Below the pieces are notes generated by a model. It did not search any database and was not told where the DNA came from. It saw only the letters and a list, made by a program, of their open reading frames with translations. Below, in pieces: positions 29,501 through 42,800 of a stretch of DNA of 64,000 nt (position 1 is its first letter; each line of letters opens with the position of its first letter). The position numbers were made by a program, and so were the translations under genes. This DNA is from Xiphias gladius (taxonomy: Eukaryota; Chordata; Actinopteri; Istiophoriformes; Xiphiidae), in assembly GCF_016859285.1 (NCBI RefSeq), contig NC_053414.1, positions 25,714,030 through 25,778,029 on the forward strand, written 5' to 3'.

Positions 29501-31664
29501 GTGATATCAACTATAGCATCAGTCGCAGAAGTATCAGTTACATAAATTATGTCAACTTTTCTTTGAGGGTGGAATGTGAGGCAGGGGGTTTTACATAATG
29601 GTAGGACAGCTAATTCTGTCAACTGCCCCCTAACTATTAAAAGTTTTACAAAAGTGAAAATGATTTGATAATAGCTATAATCACATCACATACACAAGAG
29701 ATATTTTCAGCCGCTTTTAATATGTAAGATGCAACATTATTATTATTATTATTATTATCAACATTTTCAAAAACACTAAAATATGCACTATAATGCTTAA
29801 ATAGCTAGGGCTGCAACTAATGATTATTTGCACAGTCAATTAATCTGCCGCTTACTTTATCAGTTAATCTTTTAGTTGTAAAACTTCCAAAAAAACTGGA
29901 AAAATAAATGTTCTAATTTTCTAGAGTCCAAAGTGATGTCTTCAAATTGCTTTTTTGTTTGAAAATCAGTCAAAAACTCAAAGATATTCACTTTAGTGTA
30001 ATGTCATACTGACAAAAGTGTCCAATCTTTACATTGGAGAAGCTAAAACCACCAAATTCTGGAGATTTTTCTTGAAAATTAACTTAAATGATTAATGATT
30101 ATCCAAATAGTTGCTGATTAATTTTCTGTCAATCAACTAATTGATTAATCAGTTAATCGTCGCAGCTCTAATACTAGCCGACAACACTCAGACTTTGCTT
30201 AACTTGCATTGTTATTTATGATAATGATCTGCCTAACTGCTTAATGAGAAGTATTTTCATACATTATTTTGATATGGCTTTATAAGTTATTTAACTGATT
30301 GTGTCTTGTTGCCACACTTCAGTCTGAACTCTCTGGTGTATTATAAAAACAAGCAACATGCCCTATTGTACAAGAGGCCTTTTTCACTGTGGTCGTAGGT
30401 TAAGAACAGGTGTAAATAACAAAAAGAATGAAGGCTGAATTCCATTTAGCTGCTTCGGTTTCATGTCTCACGGTTACATTGTCATGATTTACCGGGACAC
30501 TTGAACAGAACAGAGACGTCGTTAATGTTATTAGTAACACCAGTGCTTTATCCACTATGACAAGTAAAAATGTCTGCTGTAAGAAAAAGCCAATCCACGT
30601 CTCATATTTCTCAGTTTAAAGGACCATCCTCGTCCCCCCCTGTATCTCACCCTTTGTGGCTGATATGAAGCATTTAATGGGGAAAATAACTGTCAGATTT
30701 TGGCTATAATGTCTTTCAGTCTTGGGAACAGAATAAAAGTTCTCTCAATGCTTTGCAGTGTAATGCATCCATCCTGTCTTCAACAGGACCGGCGGTACTA
30801 GCAGATTATGATAACAACAACAGACTGTGGGCATTATGACCTATGAAGATTATGCAGATTTGTTAAACTGCCGAAGGACTTGAGCCTGTGTTTACACCAA
30901 AGAAGGCGTCAAGACAGAACAGTCTTTGCAGACTGAGTACATCACCTCGTGTTTTAATTGTGTGAGATAATCTCCTGCTTTCCACACTAACTCCGGTCCA
31001 TATGGCGCCAGCTTGTCCATAAGGGCTTGATTACAGTGCGTGTAGAGGAGTATGTGAGGCTGCTCATGGGACCATAGTCTCCATCATCATCATCATCAAC
31101 ATCAGCAGCTGCAGCTGCAGCAGCAGCAGTGTGTGGATGTCTCTCTGTCTGGGCGTGGGGGAGGCATAAGGGTGAGACCTAAACCACACCTTCTCCAGCA
31201 TTCACACCTCTCTCTTTCTGCCTATTTACTGAATGTAACTCCCCTACCCGCAGAAAAATGACTTCGCCCCATCCACCGTGTAAGAGTGGCTTTAACTGAA
31301 ACAGCTGTGCTACAAGCAGTTGGTGTGCGGCAGGGGGAGAGTCAAAGCAGGTCCGCCCGGATCCGCACCGACTGGATCAGACCTGCCTATGTTTTCTACT
31401 CCACACGATGGAAGTCAAAGGATTGTAACCTCACATGATGGAGGCTACTTCTCAGAGGATGCTCACAAATGTTAACAACTCACCAACTGACACCTCCTGA
31501 GCAAAAGCGAGCGAGATGAGGAACAAAGGCAGCCCCACCGCAAGAAACGTGACTATTTTGTCCACCGCCAGCTCCAGACGCACCCCTTTGTACTTGGCCT
31601 CCGTGGGGTCCTTCAACAAAAAGTCGGAAAAAACGTACTCCGTGGCTACGTGGGCAATCGCCAT
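26583..31664 (-). CDS. panx1: Pannexin-1 large-pore channel
   Basis: Plasma-membrane channel that releases ATP and other small solutes. Minus-strand coding exons: 31664-31484, 29123-29002, 28578-28379, 27342-26841, 26732-26583; 1155 nt, 384 aa (human 426). The start [19 protein letters not shown] aligns with human PANX1; the preceding in-frame TTG is not a likely start. Visible features: membrane segments near residues 38-57, 102-121, 203-221 and 255-282; the selectivity-ring residues W74 and R75; extracellular cysteines C66, C84, C232 and C251; an N-glycosylation site at N241 (NDS), equivalent to the human site. The C-terminal region keeps a caspase-type DVLD followed by only 18 residues. 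Teleosts have panx1a and panx1b and I cannot tell which this is. It lies head-to-head with marf1 and upstream of nde1 on the same strand. Confidence 0.94.
29735..29758. repeat. (ATT)n microsatellite
   Basis: Eight perfect trinucleotide units in panx1 intron 1, just left of the inverted-terminal repeat. Confidence 0.9.
29806..30170. repeat. GGGCTGCAACTAA-type inverted-terminal repeat (365 bp)
   Basis: This element in panx1 intron 1 starts TAGGGCTGCAACTAATGATT and ends GTTAATCGTCGCAGCTCTA, which are imperfect inverted termini. The interior has the CTCAAAGATATTCA block typical of this very common percomorph repeat. It has no coding capacity. Diverged relatives lie in bmerb1 introns near 60392, 62191 and 56440. 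Confidence 0.75.
31082..31133. repeat. (CAT)n-(CAG)n compound microsatellite
   Basis: Short CAT and CAG runs with interruptions, in panx1 intron 1 about 350 nt downstream of the first coding exon. Confidence 0.75.
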
Positions 31665-33050
31665 GACGGACGGGAACAAAAAAGGCGGTGGTGTCTATCA
31701 GATTGATGGAAGAGTCAGTTTCTTTTCAATAAACCAAACGCGAACCGCGCCTGAGGTCCAAGTTGATGAAAGAGTTCCCGCTGTGGAGAAATGTGAATGA
31801 TGTGTTAAAACACTGAGCCGTTATTGTTTACCCACCTCCATTTACAACTGGGACTGATGGTTGAACCTGCTGTCCCGTTACTGTACCCCACACAACACGG
31901 GCACCGGGGGGGAGGCTGCCTGCCAGCCGCTAGAGGGCGCTGCCGCGTAGTGCACCTAGCTCAATGTCTAAACACGTTTTTAGCCTACAAAGAACACTAA
32001 TCAAATAGTCAATTAAATTAAATCCTAAAATATTGTTTTAAACAGGCCGTTCAAGTAGCTTCAGCTGCTAATGACATTAGTTTTTAGATTGGCTATACTT
32101 AGATCTACCCGTTAACCTTTCTATGATTATTTCAATTGGTGGAAGAAGTATTCAGTTGTTAAATAAAGGCTGCGGTACCACACTATAAAAACACTGTGTT
32201 CCAGGTCAAAGGCAGAATGCCCCCTTTTAGAGTATTATATATCATTATATCATAGGACTGGGTTATTACGGATTCAGTCGGTCAAGGTGGGTTAATTTTA
32301 ATTATGATAAATACTGTTGCATGGTTTAACCTACTACAAAACCTTAGTTTATAAGGTTAACATACTGTATATCTTAATGCTTGTTTTGAATGGTAATCCT
32401 AATCTCAAAAGAAACTAGTAAACAGCTGTCGGGTGTAGCGGTGTAAATGGTACATTATTTCACTGTGTTATGTTGTGGGGTAGTATAGAGAAGCATAGTA
32501 TGAAAATACTGAAATTGTACTCGAGTGAATTTACTGAGTTTCCACTGATCTTAATATATGGTCACTTGTACGAAATGGCAAAATATGTCCAGTTCAGAGA
32601 AGACCCAAAATACTGGGGTATTTAACCCAATGATGAATGCATTTCCAAACAAATGCAGAAGATGATGACCTGAGACAGAAGAAAACAAATCTCACTGAGT
32701 AAAGTGACTGAGAACTACACACTGTCATTCTAACCTGAAAACATGTGTATCCATCAGCAAATAACTCACATGAAATAATGGAAAAGGTCCATTAATCATT
32801 CATAGGGGCACATACCTATAGACTATATGAACATATTGTCATAGGTATATTATCGATCAAATGCATAATCTTATAAACAGCAAATTCAATGTACCAAATG
32901 TATGCAACAAAAATGATTATTAAAAAATGTAAATTAATCCAATTTAAAAAAAAAAAAAACAAGATGTTTGTTTAGTATATTGCAACTACAGTTAAATCAA
33001 AAAAAAAAAAGTCAATCTTTTTCTTAATATCAGACTAATCAACGTGCAGA
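31665..33050. promoter_or_regulatory. Head-to-head panx1/marf1 intergenic region
   Basis: About 1.4 kb separate the panx1 start codon from the likely first marf1 exon, so both promoters should lie here. The panx1-proximal 250 nt are GC-rich. The middle is AT-rich with A-tracts near 32945 and 33000. No TATA box or clear core motif was identified. I see no gene. Confidence 0.4.
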
Positions 33051-33208
33051 CAGTCGCGTTTATCTTTCAGTAAGGGGTAACAATAACATTTGCGACAGCT
33101 GTGCCGGCTTTCTGGCAGATGTAGGTTACAAAAAGGTGCGGGTTTCTAGGGAGATTGACAGAGGGGAACGGTCTATTGGTGAAGATGTGAAAGACGAGAC
33201 CTTCTCAG
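33050..33208 (+). other. marf1: marf1 5' noncoding exon (putative)
   Basis: CTTCTCAG|GTAGAG at 33201-33214 is a plausible donor that pairs with the AAATAG acceptor at 33791-33796 before the first coding exon. The left edge is arbitrary. Support is from splice motifs and position only. Confidence 0.35.
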
Positions 33209-33802
33209 GTAGAGAAATAACAAAACTGTTCTAGAAATTGTTCGCCATTAACAAAATTGATTTTTCTTTTTTTTTTCTAAAAACAATGAACGGCTGCATG
33301 TGGAAGCAGCTATGTGCTAAGTAACATTAATGGTGCCTGTTGTTAGCTTAAATGTAACGCTAGCTCCAGCCAAACTAGCTCATTTCAGTAGTCGTCTAAA
33401 ACTAGTTGAATAAGACAGTTAATTCCGCCATAACCAGTTGTTACTAAAGTCAGAGAAACGACGATAAGCTAGCTGCTTGTAGAAACATAAAAAAACAACA
33501 GTGACGTTTGTTAGCTTCGGGTAAACAATCCAGCCTTGCCAAGTTTGTAAACGTTATGTACGCGTTATGTCACGTCCTCTTTACTGTTTTTAAACTGTCG
33601 TTACGGAGCTGTTTTGAATCATACGCACTTTCACAACCAGACTGGTGCTTTCAGTGATGAGTCAGTAAGGACTTTGCGCAAATGTTTCAGTGTCTTACAT
33701 TAATGTGAACTAAAGAATCTGGCCGACGGGTCATTGAGAGGTGTTGTAAGTGAAACCCTCTCGCGTAAACATTTAACTTTCGTGTCCCCTAAATAGGAAA
33801 GC

Positions 33803-33895
33803 ATGAGAGAGAAGAGAGATGAAAGTATGGTGAAAGATCTCTCTGGGTTGTATGATGGAAGGACTGGGAAAGGAGAGATCCATATGCAGCGCTAG
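33803..33895 (+). CDS. Upstream ORF overlapping the marf1 start (30 codons)
   Basis: An ATG at 33803 in the first coding exon of marf1 has A at -3 and opens a 30-codon frame. It ends TAG at 33893-33895, about 40 nt inside the marf1 frame and in another register. Ribosomes that use it would pass the marf1 ATG at 33852, so it should lower marf1 translation unless it is scanned past. No protein function is proposed. Confidence 0.5.
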   Translation: MREKRDESMVKDLSGLYDGRTGKGEIHMQR

Positions 33896-36800
33896 TACCT
33901 TCCCATGGCTCAGTCACCCCAAAACAGAGGCCTCAACCCTGCTATGGAAATTCAAAGACTGCTTCTCCACCACTGAAACCACCGCACCCCATCACACAGA
34001 CAAAGAAGTAGGTATTTATCTGAATGCAATTCAGATAACTTTACACAGAGGCTGTACACACACATGTAGCGCAGAGTGGAGGAAGTTGAATCAACTTGTA
34101 TTCTGAAACTAGGAGTCAAAGAAAAAAGATTCAGGTGCATTATCAGTGATACAATTCTGGGCAGCAGTCCATTTATGTAAACTATTAACTTGTATTCAAT
34201 ATGTCAGGATTGATTTGTGTTTGTTGCTGTCCAGATGCAGAGTGGTACAGGCAGCTCTTGTTCCTAGATTATTCTCCTATTCTGAATTCTGAATGTTTTT
34301 ACATTATAGAATAAAGGATGTTTGTATTTGCAGTAAAAATATTAAATATCAGTTTAAAAGCATCAGCTTTTAAAAGCCTTTCATGGGGAATTCCCATATG
34401 GTTGAGCAACTGTGATCAGAGTTTGCAATGCAGACATAACAATAGTTATTTAGCCTGTGACAGAACAGCAAAGTAAAAGGTGTTTCCTTATATTGATATT
34501 TATTTGAGGTTTTCGACTCTTTGTCTAACCAGGTCAGTGTGGCTGCATCTTCTTCTACCATATCTCTGCCAAAGCACAGAAAAATGTCCATATTTTGGTG
34601 GATCAGAAAACACTGAGACTGTCTGTTAGTTAAAATGAAAAGCAATGCAACAAGTAAACTCTGAAACTCAGCAACTTGTACAAAGGAGCAACAAAATGAC
34701 TAAGAGCTGAACAGTGAGAATTTCAGGAATGATGCTTTCTCTCTGGTCACCTGTGTAAAGATGGCATTTTCAGCCAAATAATAGTTATGTCAAAGCTTGG
34801 TTGAGGGTGGAGAACAGTGGAGTTTGGTCCTGCCCCCTGCACGACCACACCACTAAATGGGCAGGACAGTTATCTCCCGCTGTGAGGGTGCGGTGCAAAT
34901 TTTATGTTATTTGATTTCCCATTACTAAGTTTCCACACCAACTAAAGTAATCCACAGAACCAGTGTGAGATGATCATTTCCTCTTTTATTTTCCAGAACA
35001 ATTACATGGAGAGCAGAAAGGCCGTACTGGAATTGAAAGATGTCCCTCCTCCTCCTCCACACCATACTTCCTCCTCCCATTCATCCCAGCCCTTCTCTCT
35101 GGCCCCTCTCCCTTTGCCTCATCCCTGCTTGCCTCCTCCACCTCAGCTTACGCAAGGTTCTCACCAACAACAGCCACCAAAGCAGCAACAAGAGGGGGCT
35201 AGCCCCGAAGTAAGCATTAGCTCTCATTGTGACTATTGCAGCACAGATGGCTATGAGTTATTAGGTGGCAGAGGTGTTGTTGGTAGCAGTAGCAGGATTG
35301 CCGGTGTTGTCTCGCTCTATATTGCCCCTGGCTCTCTAGGAGCACCCATCAGCAACAGCAGTATTAGTAGGTCTGGGCCTTGCTCTGTAGCCTCAAATGT
35401 TCATCAGTATAAAAATAACTTGAGTTGCGAAAGTGGAGGTGAAGCTCTTGATCCTTTGCTCAGTCTTGGTTACAAACCTCAGCTGCCCTCTTCTGTCGCT
35501 ACCTCTCAGCCTGTTTCATCACACCCCTACCTCCCCTGCTGCTCAGGGCTTCTCCACCCCTACCCAGCTGTACCTCTTCCATGCAGTCAACCCAGCCTGT
35601 TTCCCTCCTCAGCTCCTTTGGCTTCCTCTCTCCCCTCTGCTTCCTCTCTGCCTGCTCCGTTGCATGGCTCTTGCCTGGCCTCTTCTGGCTACTACACCTG
35701 TGGTGTGGACTGCAGCCCGTCAGCCAGAAGATCCCAGAGAAGCACACTCGGTGACCACCCAACCCCCACCACCATCACTACTACAACCACCTCAGCACAC
35801 TTCTGCTCTAATCCTATGCACCTAAATGTAGAACGCACGGTTTGTGTGAAGGGGGCACACTACTGCCAAGAGTGCTTGTTGAAGGTTGGTAGAGTTCTCT
35901 TTATTCACAGTGGCTTTCTTTGTAAGTGTGCCATGAAGAACACTTTAGGTAACTTTATGCTATATGCTTGGATGACCCCAGTCACGTAAACTAAGACTGA
36001 GGTTTTCAATTTTTGAATTTTTGAATTTTTTTCAAAAATGCAATTGCATTTTACTATTAGTTACTGTGGATGTCAGTGTTATTTCTGTTTTCACTGACAG
36101 TTGTATTGATGTGTGCCTTTTTGTAGCCAATGAATGGTCTGGCATCAGAGTCAGACAAGGTGTGGCCCAATGTTCCTGTTCCCCAGACTGCTCCAGTTCC
36201 TATCCCCATTTGCAATGGCTGTGGCACCTCCTCTGATGGCATGATGCTAATGCCATCGACCAGCCTTGGCAAGATTGGCCAGAAGTATGGTTAGTGGGCT
36301 CTACAATACAATTTTGAATCCCTGCATATGTGTTATGTATTTAAATTTTATATCAGATTGGTTCAGATGATCTTGATTGGACTGTGTAAGATAGTGAGCC
36401 CCATGGATTTGAGGGAAGTGGTTATGAAATGTTCTTCCATCCAAATCAAGTGCTATGACAATGAAATAATTAATTAATATGACGCTTTTAAGATATTTGA
36501 AAAGGGATAAGTGTTTAGAAAGACTGTTTAATGTGTGTCAGGTTCGCCAGAGAATAGTACCGAGAACATCCCTCCAGTGGGTGTGTTCTGGGACATTGAG
36601 AACTGCAGTGTTCCCAGTGGACGCTCTGCTGGAGCTGTGGTACAGCGTATTCGTAGCCGTTTCTTCCAAGGTCATCGTGAGGCAGAATTCATTTGTGTCT
36701 GTGATATCAGCAAGGAGAGTAAAGCTGTCATCCAAGAGCTCAACAACTGCCAGGTACCAACGATAATTTCTAATATTGGGAAAGATTTTCATGGTTACAA

Positions 36801-39800
36801 ATGAGTGTAAGTAACACAGTGACTGAATTGTTATCTACCACTGAGATACAGTTTTATGATAGGCAGAGTTGGTGCTGAGGGCGTTAAAATAGGAGTACAT
36901 TTACCGTTAAGATAGGGCTTGAATGATAGCCTTAACTGACCTCAGGCATTCCTATACTATTCCATATTATTAAATTTTATTTAGCACCAAATTGGATACT
37001 GTATATTGGAGCGCTTAGAAAAGTGCAGTGAAAATACCAGTTTCCACTTAACACTGTCACTAAAAATATTTCTATTTTTGACATTAACATGTTAAGTAAT
37101 TCCCCACCAAAAAATGACTACATATAAAATTTAAAAAAATGGGGTACAATATTTAAACACAATTTTGCTTCATCAGGTGACTGTTGCACATATCAATGCC
37201 ACAGCCAAGAATGCTGCGGATGACAAACTTCGCCAGAGCCTCCGACGCTTTGCTGAGACCCACACTGCACCTGCAACTGTTGTATTAGTATCCTGTGAGT
37301 TCAGCTCAGACTCACATTAATCAACTACAGCCTTGCTACCAAAAAGGACTTTGCGTTAACAAGTGTTATCTTTTCATTGTTAACAGCTGATGTGAACTTT
37401 GCAAGTGAGTTGAGTGACCTGCGTCATCGCCACGGTTTCCAAGTAATCCTGGTTCATGGCAACCATACATCTTCAGCCCTTCTGCAGCACGCCCACCGCC
37501 ACGTGGCCTTTCAGGAGATCACAGCTGATCTGCCACCACGAATGCTTGTTAAAGCACAGGTAGGCCTCAAAAATGCTTCACTCAGACTTAAAAAATACTT
37601 TTTGATCCTGTTTTGTATTACACAAGGTAAGTTCGTGCTGGCAGAAGTAATCAAGCAGAATCTCATTTTAGTGTGGACCAAGAGGGCAGAGAGTGGGGCA
37701 GTTGGAATGTGAATTTGATCATATTCAATTTTCTTTTAGGGGTCATTACCAGTTTCCTAATCTATAGCACTCTCAGCCATTCTCCAAATTGTTTCTCTAC
37801 TAAAAGGAAGACTACTGCTTTAATTTTTTTTTAAAGTGTAAATTATACAAACCAGACAGGCGCGCTATCTCTTCCTCCCCTCCCTCAGCCCAGTTTCAAC
37901 CTCCTCTATGTGCGCAACCTCCCTGTCAACTGTGACAAGAGCCTGCGGAACGCTGTGAAGCTTAGGCTCCGCCGACTGTCTGACAACTGTGGGGGCAAGG
38001 TGCTGGGCATGTCCCAGGGCACAGCGGTCCTCCGTTTTGGCAGCCCTGAGGCAGCTGCGCGTGCCCGCAAGCGAATGGAAAATGAGGATGTGTTTGGCCG
38101 CCGAATCAGCCTGTCCTTCTCCCCACGGCCCAGAGACGATGCAAGTCCTGAGCCTGAGCTTCAATCTCAGCTCCATCACTTGTCTCAGGCTCTGCCCCAG
38201 CCCTATGAAACCCAGGATTCAATGTTCGCCCCTCCCCCATCTATATCCTCCTTCTCTTTTCTGCCCCTGGAGAAGCCCAGGTCGCCCAGGAGGCCACGGC
38301 GAGCAACCCGCCCATGCCACACCCCTGGCCCAGTGCCTGAAAGGCCCTACAGCCCCAGGAGGGGGTGCAGTGGGCCTCCCGGGGGTGCTCCAGCCAAGCC
38401 CCATCAGGTCAGCAGTCTCGTCAGTGCCTGCTTCCCCTTACCCTCCATTGCCTTATCCTTGTCTGGGCTGCTTTGTAAATCGCATTAGCTTTTTGCCCCC
38501 AGTGTCCTTCTAATTGCTGCTTTGACACTAACAGCTTGTAGCTGTTTGCTTTATTTGTCTGCTTGTGCCTGCATGTAGCCTGTATTGGTTGTTGGTAGTA
38601 CCTCATGTGTCCCATGTTGTCCTGCATGTTTATTGGTCATTCATCATATACACGCATGAATCAGCCCTTAGCTTTTATCCCTTTTTTTCTGACTGCGTTT
38701 TGTCCAGTATGTCAGCGCTGATATAGTACTACATGTGAGTAGCCAGTTTCTATGTGCTGTCCAAAGAATGCTTAATGCATCTATTTATTTGTGGCTGAAC
38801 TTGGCCCGTGCAGTTCTTCATTGTGAAAAAACACACACTGGTGGCTGAAATTACTTGGATTTTTCTTGCTTGAGTGTAACCAAATGGACCAGTGCAAAAA
38901 ATGACCCATAAATGGATTACTGTATAGATAGACTTAGTTGAGATGGGCATTTTAAGCTTTTCCCTGTAGATTCAACAGTAAATAGAAATTTCAATTTGAA
39001 GTTTATCCAATATCATTTGGCACCAAAAGTGACAGAAAAGATGAAAACACTAAACATATTATAGTAACTTAAAGATTTCTATAAAGATAGAGGTTCATAT
39101 TATTAATAATGCAAACAGAACTGTAAAGCACACTCATGGCTGTATCATCAACTGTGTGCTAGCTGCCTGAAGTAAAGTACTTGTCAGTTACAGCATGATG
39201 ACAAGTAACTATCACAAATCTCTGTTATAATATGCTATTTCTGCAGCTGTCATAATGGCAATCCTGTCGGCAGTTTCAGCTTGGCCTTGAGCTTCCCAGC
39301 ATAGTGCTGTTTAATCAGAGAAGCTTACATTGTGTATAATACAGTGCATTCAAGTTCAACAAATTCTGTAAGTAATGCACTCACAAATTGATATGTTCGA
39401 AGAACAAAGATGCACAAAATAAATAATACTCAGCTGGAGGTTGCTTCTATTGTGTTTTCTAGTCAGCTACTTGTTTTCAAATGTGTACCCCTAGTAAAAC
39501 CTTAGAACATCATATTTTGCCCTTCCATATCTTTTTTCATGGAGCGCGTTTTCATTTGAACTAACAAAATTTAACTAATCTCTTCACAATCTCACCTCTC
39601 ACGCACACATGCATGAACACAAACACATCATCAGAATCCAGCCAGTCAACATATGTCAACATTTGCCATCTGTCTGATCCAGGAGCTGGGTAGTTTGGAG
39701 GGCAAACCCAGAATGGGCTTCAACCAACTGGATAAGGGGCGCGCTACTTCCTCATCCCCCCACAGCAATGGTGAGACCGGGACCCTGGAGCAGCTGTCGA

Positions 39801-42800
39801 AACCTGGCCTCGGTGGAGAATCAGTTTACAGGAGGAGGTATACACAGGAGAAAGGGACATTATACTGAGATAAATGGGATCTGATAACAAGATAAAAAAA
39901 TCCTTTTGATATTTGGCTACAGTTTGCAAGTGCTTGCTTTAACCTAAAGCACAGACTTATTTTTGATGGAATATAGACTTTTCCCAAAACAAAACAATCT
40001 TTCCCAGAAAGAAAATAAACAAGCAACATGACCATATGACCATATGACCATATTGACCAGCAGCGACAAAGGAAAGAAGTATTTAGAAGCATGGCACATT
40101 ATTGTCCTTACACGTGTCCCTCACCTTTTTTTTATCTTTCCATATAGAAGAGAGGGTTCCAATCCTCGCAGCGTGACTGAATCCCCTGTAGAACAAGGGG
40201 ACAGGATCTCAGGGGAATTCCAGATTAGCACACCCTCAGCCTTCAGCAAGCTGAACCTGCACAGGAGCTTTAGTCCTCTTGTCCTCTCCCAGGGCTCCTG
40301 GTCCTCCAGGTGACACATTCCGTTTCATTCACTCATGTTTGATTAAGTTGGCTTAGAGCATATAAACCCTCATAATATTAAATGTGTAGACCTTCATAAT
40401 GTTAGATATAATATTCCCCTTCTCCAACCATAGGAGTGCGTCCCCCTGCCTGTCTAGCCGCTCCTCACCTATTCTTGCTGCCCCTCGCAGCCCATGTCCT
40501 GAAGGTCCACCTGAGCCATTTTCAGAGGGGGCAGAGGTCCAGGTGGGCAACCTGGACTACAGAATGTCCCGCAAGGATCTGCAGCAGACACTGCATGACA
40601 CTTTCTCCAGATACGGGCGGGTAAGCCCCATGCCTGTGAGGTTATTGTAGTGATTAATGTATAGTTCAAATATGCCTGTACCTTCTTGTTTGACAAATTG
40701 CAGCGTGTAAAAGAAGTCTTTTGAGATGGAATGTTTCCTTTTTGTAATAAGATTGTTTGCACATATTGTGTTTGAAATCAGATTAACCACTGTTTCAAAA
40801 CATCTCCTTGGGGTATAACTTGTTTTGTCTAGGTGAAAGCTGTGGAGCTTAGCCCCCACACTGACTATCAGCTGAAGGCCACAGTTCAGATGTTGTCCCT
40901 GCAGCAGGCAATCAGCGCTGTCAGTGGTCTGCACCGTTACAAGATTGGAGGCAAGCGCATTCAGGTGTCTCTGATCACCAGTGGCAGCAGCAAATCTCTT
41001 GCCATGCTCAGGTACATTTTTTTGTTGAGTTACGCAGGAGGCTTGATTTAAGATGATAGTCATAGCTTACTTTGACTCTCTGACATTACGAGTTTGTGAG
41101 ATTTTCAGACTTACTAATACATTTCTTCTTCAGCTTTTCTTGGTTTGGTTTCTGGCGATTAAATTTCATCTTTGTCATTATACAGCTCAGAGATCATCAG
41201 CATTCTTCAGGATGCACCTGCTAATTGTCTTCCCCTATTCAAGTTCACTGAGATCTATGAGAAAAAGTAAGTAACTGGTTTTCAATATATGGCCTTCAAA
41301 CTTGAGCAAGTTTACTAGGACATATTTCCTACTTAGGGTATGGCAATTCCAAAATTAAAAGATTTGCATTACAAACTAGTCTGTTCTGCCAAAGTATATG
41401 CTCTTTTATCCTATCTCCAGATATTCCCGTAAACTGATGGTTGGGGATCTGTACAGACTACCAGAGGTGGTGGCAGTGCGGGAACAGGGAGGCTCAAGAC
41501 TTGTGTGCCTTCTGCCCAGCAGCCAAATCCGTCAGAGTCCACTGGGATCTTCCCAGTCCCAGGAGGGCTCCTCTTCTGCTAGCGGCAGCCCTGTTGTATT
41601 TGAGGAGCTGGAGTACCATGAACCTGTCTGCAGACAACACTATGCACAGCAGGACTTCAGGTACCCAACAGTTAGAATCTCGCATAAAATGCACATAGTA
41701 GGGTCAGTTTTAGGCACCGTTAAGCACCATTATCTTAACTATAAAACTTCAGATGACTGTCACCCCTGTTTCCATCACTGATTGTGTGTCTTATCTATCT
41801 CTTTTTGTAGTGAGGCTGACTTTGACCCGGACTCATATAAAATCCCATTTGTTGTAATGTCACTGAGCACCCTAGCCTCTGAGGTCCATAGTCTGTTGCA
41901 GTCCCATGAGGGAACCCTTCCACTACTCAGGTGACAACCAGCTCTTTAATCAATGTAGTAAGCTTTTTTTTAATCAAACAGAGCATGTTTTCAGATATTA
42001 TAAATGAAGTAAATAATGTAGCATATTTTCCATTTTAGTTTTCCAGACTGCTATGCAGCAAAATTCAGCCCACTGCAGCTGGGCAATGAAACATTGGAGG
42101 GTGGTGTTTCCCTGGAGCACCTCATTACCTGCGTCCCCAGTATCACAATAGTCACAGCTCAGAATGGCTTCAAAGTCATTAAGTGGATCCACAACAAACC
42201 ACCAGCACCAAACTCTGGTAGGAACATTTACAAATTTTACAATTTTGTTTGAGATTGCTTGTTGACATTTTAGCTCAAATCTTTTTTCCTGCAGTCCCAT
42301 CCCTAAATAGTGCTATTTATTTATGATGTACATATTTCACGCATTTTTTCAAGGGTTTTTTTTTTTTTTCTCCTCACATAGAGCCATGGATTCAGCGCTG
42401 CAAGAGTCCAGTGGGCAACCCTCAGCTCATTCAGTTCAGCCGAGAGATTATTGACCTGTTGAAGAGTCAGCCCTCTTGCATCATGCCCATCAGCAAATTC
42501 ATACCCTCATACCACCATCACTTCGCCAAGCAGTGCCGCGTCTCTGACTATGGCTACTCCAAACTGCTGGAGCTACTGGAGGCTGTGCCACACGTTCTGC
42601 AGGTAGTGAGGATAATGCTCAATTTTATAATATAATATAATATATTGTACTTCTTTACCAATCCTAATTGTACTTTTTTATGATTCATATTGTGATTTTT
42701 GATTTTAATAAAAAACTGCCCACAGATCTTGGGCATGGGTACCAAGCGTTTACTGACCCTGACCCATCGTGCTCAAGTGAAGCGCTTCACCCAAGACCTG

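Noticed and set aside
31665-31679. Five-residue N-terminal extension of panx1
   Set aside because: The upstream codon is TTG, not ATG. The start at 31664 matches pannexin-1 from the first residue.
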